DNA of 64,000 bases from Cognaticolwellia sediminilitoris (GCA_002104535.1 NBOG01000006.1:412170-476169); one strand, 5' to 3'; counted from the stretch's first letter, positions 27,972-38,889 are shown. The notes: a model not told the origin generated them from the sequence alone. Numbers and translations are program-made.

Positions 27972-28125
27972 TACGTTCTCCGAACAAATAATTTAAACAA
28001 TTAATTAAAACAACCGTTTGAATATATATCAAACACAGCAAAAGTAAAGTGATTAAGGCAAATTCGCATGCAGGCAAAAATTAACGTAAGCTTGAGTTAT
28101 TGATATTTAACGATAAAGGTTAATT

Positions 28126-29085
28126 GTGAAATTACTTAGTATTTTGGTTATTTTATTATGCTGTTTGCCCTTTCAACTTTTGGCGGAACAACTTAATTTT
28201 ACTAAGAAAACAATCGATGACGATGTACATTTTACCTATCAATGGTTAGATCAGGCAAAACAACCACAATCGATGGAGTTTGCCATTAATAAAGTACAAA
28301 TATTTGATCATTTTAGAAATTTCAAAAGTTATCAAGCCCTACACACAAAACAGTTCATTGCTCAAAAGCTTAGAAAAGAATTGACGAAAAACCCAATTCC
28401 TAACGTAGAAATTAAATTTTTAGGTTATGCAAATAATTTACAAATTGAACTTAAAGCTGAAAATCAAATCGATATTGATCAAGCAAATCAAAAGATTGCA
28501 CTGCTTGAAAAAGAGCTCATGGCGGAGCATCTAGCTAATAATTTTTATACACAATTTTTATCTTTCGATAATAGCCTGAGTATTAAGCCCGATCATGTGC
28601 GAATTGCTAACGAATCTGTAATGGATTTTAAGCCAGTAAAACCCATAATATTGGAGAATGTTTCTATACAAAATGTTCGAAAAGTAAGTAACTATGTACT
28701 CGGTTTTATACAAAGTATTCCTTATTCAACGCTTGAATCTAGAGTTACATCAACAGGTGCAGGCTTTAACCCTCCGCTACAAACCCTTTGGCAAAACCAA
28801 GGTGATTGCGATAGTAAGGTTACCTTAACCGCGGCCATTTTTAGAGCGCTAATGCCGAGAATTAAAATGCTGATGGTATTTATTGATAATCACGCATTAC
28901 TCGCTATCAACATTCCACCTGAAGGCGACGAACTGACCATTAAATATGAAGACTTGGACTATATTCTAGCCGAGCCAACGGGGCCAGCCATGATGCGAGT
29001 TGGTGAGCTAGCACCGGAAAGCGAATTTGCTATTAGAAATGGTCGCTATTACGCCGAGGCTTTTTTTGCTGAAACTAGTGATTAG
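28126..29085 (+). CDS. Secreted transglutaminase-like cysteine protein
   Basis: A 319-residue protein with a signal peptide (about 1-20, ending QLLAEQ). The start is a GTG with AAAGG upstream. A probable transglutaminase-like triad is Cys228 (QGDCDSKVTLTAA), His256 (DNHALLAI) and Glu283 (ILAEPTG), in the right order and spacing. The N-terminal 170 residues are an unrecognised alpha/beta region. Such domains can be peptidases, amidases or inactive binding modules. The 3' end overlaps the convergent kinase gene by 11 bp with no terminator between. Confidence 0.72.
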   Translation: MKLLSILVILLCCLPFQLLAEQLNFTKKTIDDDVHFTYQWLDQAKQPQSMEFAINKVQIFDHFRNFKSYQALHTKQFIAQKLRKELTKNPIPNVEIKFLGYANNLQIELKAENQIDIDQANQKIALLEKELMAEHLANNFYTQFLSFDNSLSIKPDHVRIANESVMDFKPVKPIILENVSIQNVRKVSNYVLGFIQSIPYSTLESRVTSTGAGFNPPLQTLWQNQGDCDSKVTLTAAIFRALMPRIKMLMVFIDNHALLAINIPPEGDELTIKYEDLDYILAEPTGPAMMRVGELAPESEFAIRNGRYYAEAFFAETSD

Positions 29086-32000
29086 TTGTTAATTGAGACT
29101 CTATACTCTCACGTAAAACATTCAGGCTGATCGGTTTAGCTATATGTAAATTCATGCCAGCCGCCAAGCATTGCTGCTTATCTTCTTCACGCGCATGTGC
29201 CGTCATGGCAATTATAGGTAACTTGCTATAACGCTGTTGTGCTCGTATATGTTGGGTTGCTGTTAAACCATCCATTATCGGCATTTGAATATCCATAAAT
29301 ATGATATCCACATCCTGCGTAGGCAATTTATCTAAAGCTTCTTGACCATTTTGCGCCACAATCACTTCTACTTTTAAAGATTCTAGTAATTTAATAGCGA
29401 CTAATTGGTTAACGAGATTATCCTCCACTAACAAGACTTTGAGCCCCGCTAAGCTATCTTGCACTTTTGGCAAGGCGTCAACTTTAGTACTGCTCACGGC
29501 TTCTTTAGCATGGATAAAAGGTGTTCGGTTAAGTGCAATGCTTAGTTTGGTAATTACCTGTCGATATAAAGGCATTTCTAATAACAGATAATTGATGTTA
29601 TGCAGGTTCAGTTGATCGATAAATTCAAATGAAATGACACTCGATATTGGTTGGCAAAGCGCCAATAAATCAATATTTTGCTGTATAAGCTTTAATTCAC
29701 TCGGGGTAAATCCTTGCGAGTAATGCTCACTATCTATCAACAAAATGCTTTGTCCTGAGCTTGGCATGCTAACCAGCTCTTCAAGACTTGAAATATCGAT
29801 AATAGATTGCTCGATATCAGCAAAGTTTTCTCGTAATTTTTTGGGTAAATCAACCGATAAATTATACACAGCATGTAACATTAGCGAATTTTTTGCTTCG
29901 GTTGCATTGTCATCAACTATTTCAACAATATCATTGCTTCGCACATTGACCGGCAACGCCAAAGTAAATTCAGCGCCTTCACCTAATAAACTATCAATAG
30001 TGATTTCACCTCCCAGCAACTGGGTGATGTGCTGACAAATAGACAAACCTAAGCCTGTTCCACCATACACTCTTGTCATTGACTCATCTGCTTGCTTGAA
30101 TGCTTCAAATAACATCGACTGTTTAGCTTTTTCGACCCCAATACCGGTGTCTTTTACTTTAAATAATACCGTAATATTCTCTGGGTCTATTAACTTATCA
30201 GCTTTGTTTAATAACGTTACTGATAACTCAACTTTGCCTCGCTCAGTGAACTTAATAGCATTATTAAGTAAGTTGCTCAACACTTGCACTAAGCGCATAG
30301 TATCTGTATTGATTTTTGTTGGGACTTCACTATCAATAGCCACATTAAAGGTTAAATCCTTACCCTTTAACGCTGCAATATTAAGATTTAGTGCTTGTGC
30401 AATAATACTGTCTAACTCGACTAATTCTTTATGAATAGTCATATTGCCTGATTCAACTTTTGCTGAGTCGAGTAACTCATTGACCAAATACAGCAAAGTA
30501 GTAGAAGCAGTTTCCGCGTTGGTTAAGTATTGTTCTTGCACTTTATCAAGACGACTCTGCTGCAGTAAGTAAAACATCCCTTGAATGGCATTGATAGGCG
30601 TACGAATTTCATGGCTCATATTGGCCAAAAACTGACTTTTAATTTGGTTAGCTTCTACAGCTTGGTTTTTTGCGCGCTGTAAATCTAGGTTTATTCTGTG
30701 CTGCTGAGTAACATCTCGCAGTAAAATAATGCTACCAAGTAGCACATTATTTTCACCATAAAATGGCGCTTTATAAATTTCGTAGCTTTTATTAGTTGTT
30801 GATACTGTTTGTTGATGAACGCGAACTGAGCCCTCACGTTCAATATCAACCAAACTCTTAGCAATACTTCCACCAAATTTAGTGGCAATAAATTCAGTTA
30901 GTTGTGCACCTAGAATATCAACTTCGGCTTGTTTGATCAGTTTCTCTACCGCTTCATTACAACCAATTAAACAAGCTTTTTGATCGGTGAAAAGTATAAA
31001 GTCTGGAATTGCATCCATCACTGAACGAAGTAACGCATAGTCACGCTGGTGCTGCTCACTTTTATGAAACAACGCTTGGGTTTTTTCTTTTACCCTCAAA
31101 TCAAGTTCACTGTTTTGATCTTTTAAACGCTGCATTAAACTTCGGTTTTCACCAAATAGATCTTCAACAATTTTAAACCAATGTTGCCATTCATCTGAGG
31201 GTTTAATTTTACCGGGGTCGCCAGCAGAGCAGTTTTCAATATGGCTAATAAAGTTTTTAGAAGGTGCTATAAATGAACGATGAGTTACATAATAAATCAC
31301 CACTAATAACGTGAACAAACCAATAAAAATACTGATGAAAATCGTCAGAAAGTATTTATTTATCTCTGCATAAAAACTCTCTTTACGTTGATATTCCAAC
31401 AAAACCCAATCATTAATAGGGAGCAGTTTTCGTTGCAATACCCAACCAAGGTATTCTGCACTAGGCTCAAGCTCTAACAAAGACTGATAACTAAATTGGC
31501 TGAGCTGTTCTGGCGCCGCGTCACTAAAAATAGTATGAGAATTTAGGGTTAAATTAGCGCTGTTTTTATGCAATAAAACATTACTTTGCTTATCCACGAT
31601 TATATAACCATGGCTTTCTTCGCTCACGTCAGGTAAATAGCTATATAAACCCGCAGTATTAATATCAATTAACACTGCACCTTTCATTTCATCGGCCAAA
31701 TATACCCCAACACCTAAGGCGGTATTTAAGCCCTTACCGGTAGAGTCTAAATACGGTCGAGACCAAAACTTGGCATCTTTGTGCGTCGAGTTTTTAATTC
31801 TAAGCATCAAACTATTGGTTAAGCTTTGATCGGTATATTGCCAAATGCTTCTAGGTACCCATGGATATAAATTAATAAAGCGCCGCATAGAAATGTAATA
31901 CAGCCAATTCGCTTCTTTAATTGACTCCTGGGCAGCAACAAACGCCGGCGTTAACGCATTTGCCATAATAAGCTCACGTTTGAAATTTTCAGTGAAAGCA

Positions 32001-32383
32001 TTTACACGACCAACACCGGTAATGTTGCCACTTAAAATACGGTCATTGGTATTTAAATTTTGCCGATTTTTATCAAGATAAAAATATTTACCTTCTTGGT
32101 TTAACATCGGCATTTTACTAGGTAATTCGGCAGGGAAACGTAAATAGTATTCAGCTAGTTCACGGATACCTGTCAATGTTTCTACTGTACTAGTGAGTTT
32201 ATTATTGAGTTGAGCGCTGTATTGGCTCATTTCTGTTAACTTAATGTCGCGGTGGGCTTGGCGTGCAGTATAAAAATTATAGAGCGTAACAATAAATGTT
32301 AAGAACATAATACTCGAAAAAACGACTATTACCGAAGTATTGTAGCGTTGAAAGAGTTGCTCTTTGGAATTTTCTACAAACAC
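29075..32383 (-). CDS. Cache/PAS hybrid histidine kinase with receiver domain
   Basis: An 1102-residue membrane kinase starting at GTG. TM1 is at about 17-39, followed by a large periplasmic double-Cache-like sensor (about 50-335) and TM2 (about 343-367). A coiled linker leads to a PAS domain (about 450-565). HisKA FLANMSHEIRTP carries His591, and the HATPase has GTGLGLSI. A receiver-like stretch (about 840-960) lacks a clear phospho-Asp and seems degenerate. The final receiver (about 975-1095) is intact with Asp1031 in FMDIQMP. No HPt domain is present, so phosphotransfer would need a separate protein. The ligand is unknown. Confidence 0.9.
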   Translation of the reverse strand: MFVENSKEQLFQRYNTSVIVVFSSIMFLTFIVTLYNFYTARQAHRDIKLTEMSQYSAQLNNKLTSTVETLTGIRELAEYYLRFPAELPSKMPMLNQEGKYFYLDKNRQNLNTNDRILSGNITGVGRVNAFTENFKRELIMANALTPAFVAAQESIKEANWLYYISMRRFINLYPWVPRSIWQYTDQSLTNSLMLRIKNSTHKDAKFWSRPYLDSTGKGLNTALGVGVYLADEMKGAVLIDINTAGLYSYLPDVSEESHGYIIVDKQSNVLLHKNSANLTLNSHTIFSDAAPEQLSQFSYQSLLELEPSAEYLGWVLQRKLLPINDWVLLEYQRKESFYAEINKYFLTIFISIFIGLFTLLVVIYYVTHRSFIAPSKNFISHIENCSAGDPGKIKPSDEWQHWFKIVEDLFGENRSLMQRLKDQNSELDLRVKEKTQALFHKSEQHQRDYALLRSVMDAIPDFILFTDQKACLIGCNEAVEKLIKQAEVDILGAQLTEFIATKFGGSIAKSLVDIEREGSVRVHQQTVSTTNKSYEIYKAPFYGENNVLLGSIILLRDVTQQHRINLDLQRAKNQAVEANQIKSQFLANMSHEIRTPINAIQGMFYLLQQSRLDKVQEQYLTNAETASTTLLYLVNELLDSAKVESGNMTIHKELVELDSIIAQALNLNIAALKGKDLTFNVAIDSEVPTKINTDTMRLVQVLSNLLNNAIKFTERGKVELSVTLLNKADKLIDPENITVLFKVKDTGIGVEKAKQSMLFEAFKQADESMTRVYGGTGLGLSICQHITQLLGGEITIDSLLGEGAEFTLALPVNVRSNDIVEIVDDNATEAKNSLMLHAVYNLSVDLPKKLRENFADIEQSIIDISSLEELVSMPSSGQSILLIDSEHYSQGFTPSELKLIQQNIDLLALCQPISSVISFEFIDQLNLHNINYLLLEMPLYRQVITKLSIALNRTPFIHAKEAVSSTKVDALPKVQDSLAGLKVLLVEDNLVNQLVAIKLLESLKVEVIVAQNGQEALDKLPTQDVDIIFMDIQMPIMDGLTATQHIRAQQRYSKLPIIAMTAHAREEDKQQCLAAGMNLHIAKPISLNVLRESIESQLTTNH

Positions 32384-32519
32384 TAAGTCGCCCTGCTTAT
32401 ATCACGTTGATTACGTTTTACGATAGTAAGTAATATTAAATCAAAGTAGCTAGTGAGGATAGTACTGATAGCCAAAGTGGTGATATTGTTACTTTAACAA
32501 CGATCACCATACGCTCATT

Positions 32520-33899
32520 TTATAGGTTTTCTTCGGCGAAAGACGCTAAACGACTTCGAACAACACCATTTAAGTTTATGGTACTACTGCCAGGAAAATT
32601 CTTGAAACGCTCGACAATGTAAGTCAAACCAGAGGTCACCGCCGTTAAATAATTACTATCAATTTGCGCTAAATTTCCTGAACACACTAATTTGGTACCT
32701 TCCCCACAGCGAGTAATAATAGTTTTTAATTGTGATGCGGTTAAGTTTTGGCATTCATCGAGTAACACAAGTGCATTTTGTATGCTTCGACCGCGCATAA
32801 AGTTAATTGACTTAAACTGAATATTAGCCTTATCCATAATATAATTAAGACTACCGTTCATATTTTCATCTTGCTTATGCAATACTTCTAAAGAATCTGT
32901 AATTGCAGCCAACCAAGGCGCCATCTTCTCTTCCTCTGTACCTGGTAAAAAGCCTATAGATTCAGCTATTTCAGGCGTACTACGCGTAACAATAATTTTA
33001 TCGTAAAGCCCTCGTTCAATCACTTGCTCTAATGCTGTAGCTAAAGCCAATAATGTTTTACCACAACCTGCTGGACCTGTAAGAATAACCAAATCAATTG
33101 TAGGGTCGAGTAAAGCATCCATTGCCATACCTTGATAAATATTCTTAGGATGAATTCCCCAAGCTTGTTTTGCCATTAGCCGCTCACGACTCAAGTCAGT
33201 TATAGCTAACTTTTCATCTCCCCAACCCGTAACCTTACCGGCAAAGTGTTCGCCTTCATCAATAAGATATTCATTCATATAATGATTAGGTAATAGTTCT
33301 TGGCTAATATAATGCGTGGTATTTCGTCCTTCAGTCTCACTTTCACACTCATTTACGTGCTCCCAAAAATCACCTGGAAATTGATGATAACCCTTAGTTA
33401 GGAATTGAATATCATCAATTAACTGGTCTGTGCGATAATCTTCTACAAACGCTAGTCCAGCACCTTTTGCTTTTAAGCGCATATTGATATCTTTAGTGAC
33501 CAGCACGACTTTATTTTTGGGATTTTTGGCTTGCAAATAAATGGCACAATTGATGATACGATTATCATTTTCATTAAATGATAACTTAACCTTGCTTTCA
33601 TCAAGTGCATAATCGTTAATAATCGATAGGCAGCCGCTGGGATGCTGTTCGTCATTTTGCGGTAGCTTTACGCCGGCAAGTACTTCTTCTGGTGTAGCAT
33701 TAACTAGGGTATCTTCAAGCGCTCTAATTGCTACTCGTGCATCACGACTAACATCTTTTTGGCGATCTTTTATGGAGTCTAATTCTTCTAATACTGTCAT
33801 TGGTACGACAACATCATGTTCTTTAAAAGAGAGGAAAGCGAACGGTTCGTGTAATAAAATATTGGTGTCTAAAACATAAATTATTTTTTCTGCTGTCAT
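32520..33899 (-). CDS. PIN-PhoH family ATPase/RNase (PhoH2 type)
   Basis: A 459-residue two-domain protein. The N-terminal PIN domain (about 6-150) has the acidic residues of VLDTNILLHEP, MTVLEELD and DNRIINCA. The C-terminal PhoH ATPase (about 245-455) has Walker A GPAGCGKT near 272 and Walker B LVLLDECQN. PhoH2 proteins couple an RNA-unwinding motor to a PIN RNase. In mycobacteria they pair with an antitoxin-like gene, but none is visible here, and this lineage form is normally a single gene. Confidence 0.92.
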   Translation of the reverse strand: MTAEKIIYVLDTNILLHEPFAFLSFKEHDVVVPMTVLEELDSIKDRQKDVSRDARVAIRALEDTLVNATPEEVLAGVKLPQNDEQHPSGCLSIINDYALDESKVKLSFNENDNRIINCAIYLQAKNPKNKVVLVTKDINMRLKAKGAGLAFVEDYRTDQLIDDIQFLTKGYHQFPGDFWEHVNECESETEGRNTTHYISQELLPNHYMNEYLIDEGEHFAGKVTGWGDEKLAITDLSRERLMAKQAWGIHPKNIYQGMAMDALLDPTIDLVILTGPAGCGKTLLALATALEQVIERGLYDKIIVTRSTPEIAESIGFLPGTEEEKMAPWLAAITDSLEVLHKQDENMNGSLNYIMDKANIQFKSINFMRGRSIQNALVLLDECQNLTASQLKTIITRCGEGTKLVCSGNLAQIDSNYLTAVTSGLTYIVERFKNFPGSSTINLNGVVRSRLASFAEENL

Positions 33900-34174
33900 A
33901 TGAACGTCCTTACTCAGTTGAAGGCTCCACAGCTTTGCTTGTCAAACGGCTGCTAAAAACCACAAAAAGTTGATAACTCATCTAACCCAAACATCTTATA
34001 CCCAAAGGTATTTATGTTTATTGCGTTTTTCTAATGGCGTTTTAACCACAAAAATCAAACTCCTTAGTGCAGTTAGCACATTTACACTTTGACAGTTTAT
34101 AAGACTGCAATCAAGCAACTTTTTAGAGCTTGATTAATAACTGAAGCGCTAACCTTTTTGCTGTACTGACTCAA

Positions 34175-34987
34175 TTAACCTGGTTCAGTTTTCAATAACA
34201 ACTCATATTGTTTATTGATTTCATCAAGCACATTATTTTGTTTAATTACGTTCAGGCCTTGATTAAATAATTCGATTAATGCTTGAGCTCTTGGGTGTTT
34301 TTTTGCCACAATAAAATAAAGTGGCACTTGCCGCATTTCTATATCTAAGCCCTTTAATTCATTATATTTTTGTTCTTTTAAAATTTCATTATATTGATTG
34401 ACCAAAACAATATCAGCCCAACCTTTAGCGACTTTATTTAAGCAATCTCTGGTACTTGGCGCTTGTGTTGTCTTATTTATACTGATCACTTTTAATAGTT
34501 CTGGTGTTGATGTGTATCCGTAGGGCAAACACAAAGTGTAATTTTTTAAGCCCTCGATATTACTCGCCAGTACTTTTTCATGCGCGATGACTTTAACTGG
34601 CACATAATTAATGGGTTGTGAGTAATAAAAGTCTTGCTGGCGACTAATTGTTTCAACATAAGGGAAGGCGCCATCGGCAAGTTCAACTTGAGTATTAACT
34701 AAAACTCTAGACCATGGCCATGTTTCAACACTGAAATCAATTTGTAAGTGTTTAAACACTGCACTGACAACCGCTGTTGACCAGCCGCCATTAGGTAACC
34801 TTGTATCGATGTAAGGAGAATATTGCGTGCCTGTGGCCAGTTTCAATGATGTATTATCCACTGAAACTTGTAATAACACCTCGTCATTAGCGATTGAATT
34901 TATGGGATAAAACCCGATAAAAATCAGCAAAGCCATGAACATATAACGATTATAAACCAACTTAAAATCCCAGTAATCTTTAGTCAT
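34175..34987 (-). CDS. Periplasmic solute-binding protein, family 3-like
   Basis: A 270-residue protein with an N-terminal hydrophobic segment (about 14-33, ending SIANDE) consistent with secretion. The body has the bilobal solute-binding plan seen in family-3 proteins: TGTQYSPYIDTRLPNGGWSTAVV at the start (in two parts), VETWPWSRVLV, and a C-terminal NNVLDEINKQYE. Many marine gammaproteobacteria carry such orphan proteins without a permease. No transporter genes adjoin it, so it may be a sensory or orphan binding protein. AAGGAG lies 10 bases before the ATG. Confidence 0.82.
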   Translation of the reverse strand: MTKDYWDFKLVYNRYMFMALLIFIGFYPINSIANDEVLLQVSVDNTSLKLATGTQYSPYIDTRLPNGGWSTAVVSAVFKHLQIDFSVETWPWSRVLVNTQVELADGAFPYVETISRQQDFYYSQPINYVPVKVIAHEKVLASNIEGLKNYTLCLPYGYTSTPELLKVISINKTTQAPSTRDCLNKVAKGWADIVLVNQYNEILKEQKYNELKGLDIEMRQVPLYFIVAKKHPRAQALIELFNQGLNVIKQNNVLDEINKQYELLLKTEPG

Positions 34988-35216
34988 TGTTTCGCGACTC
35001 CTTAATACATTTTATAAAACAGCTTCCTTGAGAAGAAAATACCGATCGGATTATTTCACATCACCACTTATTTAAAGATAACTCATTTTCAAAAATAATT
35101 AGTTTTAATCTCAGCTTTTTCGATTTATTTAATGATCACTTCTATGATTAACGGTACTATAGCGCCCATTTTTTTGGTGTGTAATTTTACACGAGATATT
35201 GAGTTGGAGTTTTTCT

Positions 35217-38129
35217 ATGTCATTTTACCCTGGACAACGCTGGATTAGTGATAGTGAGTCTGATCAAGGGCTTGGTACTGTTACCGCCGTTGAAGGTCGT
35301 TTTGTTACTATCGTATTTACGGCAACTGGGGATGCAAGACAATATGCTATAGATAATGCGCCACTGACACGGGTAATTTTTAATGCTGGTGACAGTATTC
35401 CTAGCCATGAAGGCTGGTCGCTTACCGTAGAATCTCACGAAGAAAGTAATAACCTACTGACTTATACCGGTATTCGACAAGACACGGGTGAAGCCTGTTC
35501 ATTAAAAGAAATGATGATAGATCATTTTATCAAGTTTAATAAACCTCATGACCGTTTACTTAATGGTCAAGTTGACCGCCTTGATTGGTTTCGCTTAAGA
35601 AAAGATTGCCTTCATCATCAGTTTAGCCAACAGCAATCTGAATTAATGGGACTTAGCGGCGGCCGAGTGAGTTTGATCCCTCACCAATTATACATCGCTG
35701 AAGAAGTAGGAAGCCGTTTTGCACCTCGCGTGTTATTAGCTGATGAAGTTGGCCTAGGTAAAACTATTGAAGCAGGATTAATCATTCATCAACAGCTAGT
35801 CACCGGCCGTGCTAAGCGAGTATTGATCATTGTACCTGAGTCATTAATGCATCAATGGTTGGTTGAAATGCTGCGCCGCTTTAATCTAAAATTTAGTATT
35901 TTTGATGAAAGCCGCTGCGATGAAATATCAAATAATGCTGAAGATGAAAACCCTTTTAGTACCGAACAATTAGTGCTCGTTAATCTTGGTTTTATTACCA
36001 AAAATCCACGTTGGTATGAAGCGATGATTGACGAAGAGTGGGACTTAATGGTGGTTGATGAAGCGCACCATTTGAACTGGCAGCAAGACAATGCCAGCAT
36101 CGAATATCAGTGTATCGAACAATTAGCACAAACCATTCCTGGGGTATTGTTACTGACAGCAACACCTGATCAATTAGGCCATGAAGGCCACTTTGCCCGT
36201 TTACGTTTACTTGACCCTGATCGCTTTTTTGATTATCAAAAATTCACAGAAGAAGAGCTTCACTATACTGAAGTTGCTGATGCTGCCAATACCTTAATCA
36301 CCAATGAACCACTCGCAGTCGAGCAAATAAATACTTTAAGTAATTTATTGCACGAAACCGATGTTAGTGAACATATCGCCGCGATAAACCATCAAGAGCA
36401 AGACAAACAAGCCAGTGCTCGCCAACATATTCTTGACCAACTTTTAGACCGTCATGGCACTGGCCGTATTTTATTTAGAAATAGCCGTAACACTATTAAA
36501 GGTTTCCCTGGCCGTGAATTACACGCCGCGCCACTTGCCATGCCAGAAGCTTATCAAGAATCAATTAATGAATTATTGTTGTCTGGCACCGCTGAAGATT
36601 TAAAATCACAAGCGCAGGCAAAATTGGTCTTTACGCCAGAAACACTGTTCAGTTTAGATAGCCATGAAAATTGGTATGATCTTGACCCACGTGTTGATTA
36701 TTTAATTGAGCTCTTACAGTCGTTAAAAAAAGAAAAGGTCCTAGTAATTTGTGCTCATGCCCAAACCGCTATTGACCTAGAAACCGCATTACGCGTTAAA
36801 GAAGGTATGCGTGCAGCAGTATTTCATGAAGGTTTAAGTATATTTGAACGCGACAGAGCTGCTGCCTATTTTGCGCAAGATGAAGATAGCGCACAAGTAT
36901 TGCTTTGTTCTGAAATTGGTAGTGAAGGGCGTAACTTCCAATTTGCTCATCACCTCGTGTTATTTGATTTACCCCGCAATCCTGATTTATTAGAGCAGCG
37001 TATTGGTCGATTAGACCGTATAGGTCAAACTGAAGTTATTCGAATTCATGTCCCTTACTTTGAAGACTCAGCACAAAGTTTGCTGTTTAAATGGTATAAA
37101 CAATCGTTAAACGCATTTGAACACACGTGTATTACTGGTCATGCGGTTTTCCAAGCATTTGGTGAGAGCTTGTTTGACTTAGTATTGAGTGCAAGTTGGG
37201 ACTCTGTTGATGCCCAGGCTCTACTAGATCAAAGCCATGAAAAGCACCTCTCGATCAAAAAAGACCTAGAGTCTGGCCGCGATAAATTGCTTGAATTACA
37301 CTCTTCAGGTCTAGGTAAAGCTCATGCTTTAGTGGAAAAAATAGAAAAACTCGATCAACAAATTCATTTACCACAATTTATGTTTCAAATACTTGATGTA
37401 TTTGGCATTCAACAAGACGACAAAGCAGATAACGCGATAGCATTGCAACCTTCAGAACATATGCTTTGTACTAACTTCCCTTGCTTGCCGGAAGACGGTA
37501 CTACCATTACGTTTAACCGCCACACTGCTTTAGCTGTAGAAAATTATCAGCTGATCACTTGGGATCATCCGATGGTGCGTGGCGCTATGGACCTAGTGCT
37601 TAGTGATGAAATTGGTAATTCAAGTATCGGGCTTTTGAAAAATCCAGCACTGCCTGCTGGCACATTTTTCTTAGAGTGTATATTTACTTTAGAGGCTATT
37701 GCGCCGAGTAATTTGCAACTAGGGCGCTATTTACCGACCACACCTATTCGTATTTTAGTTGATAAAAATGGTAATGATCTTGCGGACAAAGTTGGTGAAA
37801 GCGTATTAGATCAACAATTGTCACCGGTTAAAAAGCAAGTAGCACTGCAACTGGTTAAAGCACTGCGCAGTCAAATAGCACCATTAGTTGCCAAAGCAGA
37901 AGCTCATGCCGAACAACAAGTAGGTTCTATCCAACAAAAAGCGTTGGCGAGTATGCAAGTTTCAATGGATGAAGAACATCAACGATTAACGGCACTTAAA
38001 GCAATAAACCCGAGTGTTCGCCAACAAGAAATCGATTTTATCTTAATGCAAAAACATGCTTTAGCTGAATACATCGAAAAAGCGCAGGTTCAATTTGAAG
38101 CCGTACGTTTGATCGTGGTGAGTAACTAA
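35217..38129 (+). CDS. rapA: RNA polymerase-associated ATPase RapA (HepA)
   Basis: A 970-residue Swi2/Snf2 ATPase that recycles RNA polymerase. The N-terminus SFYPGQRWISDSESDQGLG matches the family's Tudor-like domain. Walker A is in LADEVGLGKTIEA (about 173-185), the DEAH box is VVDEAHH (near 280), and the helicase C domain follows with QRIGRLDRIGQT. I chose the ATG at 35217 with GGAG 9 bases upstream, rather than an upstream TTG six codons earlier; this gives the E. coli length (968 aa). rluA follows after 76 bp, as in E. coli. Confidence 0.96.
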   Translation: MSFYPGQRWISDSESDQGLGTVTAVEGRFVTIVFTATGDARQYAIDNAPLTRVIFNAGDSIPSHEGWSLTVESHEESNNLLTYTGIRQDTGEACSLKEMMIDHFIKFNKPHDRLLNGQVDRLDWFRLRKDCLHHQFSQQQSELMGLSGGRVSLIPHQLYIAEEVGSRFAPRVLLADEVGLGKTIEAGLIIHQQLVTGRAKRVLIIVPESLMHQWLVEMLRRFNLKFSIFDESRCDEISNNAEDENPFSTEQLVLVNLGFITKNPRWYEAMIDEEWDLMVVDEAHHLNWQQDNASIEYQCIEQLAQTIPGVLLLTATPDQLGHEGHFARLRLLDPDRFFDYQKFTEEELHYTEVADAANTLITNEPLAVEQINTLSNLLHETDVSEHIAAINHQEQDKQASARQHILDQLLDRHGTGRILFRNSRNTIKGFPGRELHAAPLAMPEAYQESINELLLSGTAEDLKSQAQAKLVFTPETLFSLDSHENWYDLDPRVDYLIELLQSLKKEKVLVICAHAQTAIDLETALRVKEGMRAAVFHEGLSIFERDRAAAYFAQDEDSAQVLLCSEIGSEGRNFQFAHHLVLFDLPRNPDLLEQRIGRLDRIGQTEVIRIHVPYFEDSAQSLLFKWYKQSLNAFEHTCITGHAVFQAFGESLFDLVLSASWDSVDAQALLDQSHEKHLSIKKDLESGRDKLLELHSSGLGKAHALVEKIEKLDQQIHLPQFMFQILDVFGIQQDDKADNAIALQPSEHMLCTNFPCLPEDGTTITFNRHTALAVENYQLITWDHPMVRGAMDLVLSDEIGNSSIGLLKNPALPAGTFFLECIFTLEAIAPSNLQLGRYLPTTPIRILVDKNGNDLADKVGESVLDQQLSPVKKQVALQLVKALRSQIAPLVAKAEAHAEQQVGSIQQKALASMQVSMDEEHQRLTALKAINPSVRQQEIDFILMQKHALAEYIEKAQVQFEAVRLIVVSN

Positions 38130-38205
38130 GTACGGAAAATATAAAATGTTGTGTTGGCAAGCATGATATTCAACACAACTATTTATAGAATGATGGGAAC
38201 AGAAT

Positions 38206-38889
38206 ATGAGCGCTAATCCAGACTTTATTTATCAGCCACCCATGAGTCCATATCTTGATATTGTCTATCGAGATAACGACATTGTTGTGCTGAATAAGCC
38301 TAGCGGTTTACTGACCGTACCGGGGCGCTTACCTGAACATCAAGACTGTTTGCAAAATAGAGTGTTAAAAGTATTGCCCAGTGCCACTGTTGTGCACCGC
38401 TTAGATATGGCAACATCAGGCATTATACTAATGGCACTGAATAAACCTGCCCATGTTGCCATTAGCCGTCAATTTGAAAAGCGCTTAACGCAAAAAAATT
38501 ATATCGCGCGTGTTTTTGGTAAAATTGAGCAAGCCGCTGGTTCGATAGAGCAGCCGCTGATCTGTGACTGGCCGAATAGACCAAAACAGAAAATAGATCA
38601 CGAGCACGGAAAGGCCTCACTGACGCACTATAAAGTTATCAGCTATAGTGAAAATATTGATGGTCAAACAACAACCTTAGTTGAATTAACACCTGTGACA
38701 GGGCGTTCACACCAACTACGGGTGCATATGTTATCGCTTGGTCATCCAATACTGGGGGACAGGCTTTACGCGCATGCTCAAGCATTAACCACCAGTAATC
38801 GTATGCAATTACACGCAAGAATGCTGCAAATAAGTCACCCTGTCACAGAAGAAAAACTCACATTTACAAAAGCTTGCCCTTTCGATTAA
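38206..38889 (+). CDS. rluA: Dual 23S rRNA/tRNA pseudouridine synthase RluA
   Basis: A 227-residue enzyme that makes pseudouridine at position 746 of 23S rRNA and position 32 of certain tRNAs. The catalytic motif is HRLDMATSGI with Asp67. ICDWPNRPKQK and GRSHQLRVHML match E. coli RluA closely. There is no S4 domain, which separates it from RluC/RluD. GGGAACAG precedes the ATG. Adjacency to rapA is conserved with E. coli. Confidence 0.95.
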   Translation: MSANPDFIYQPPMSPYLDIVYRDNDIVVLNKPSGLLTVPGRLPEHQDCLQNRVLKVLPSATVVHRLDMATSGIILMALNKPAHVAISRQFEKRLTQKNYIARVFGKIEQAAGSIEQPLICDWPNRPKQKIDHEHGKASLTHYKVISYSENIDGQTTTLVELTPVTGRSHQLRVHMLSLGHPILGDRLYAHAQALTTSNRMQLHARMLQISHPVTEEKLTFTKACPFD

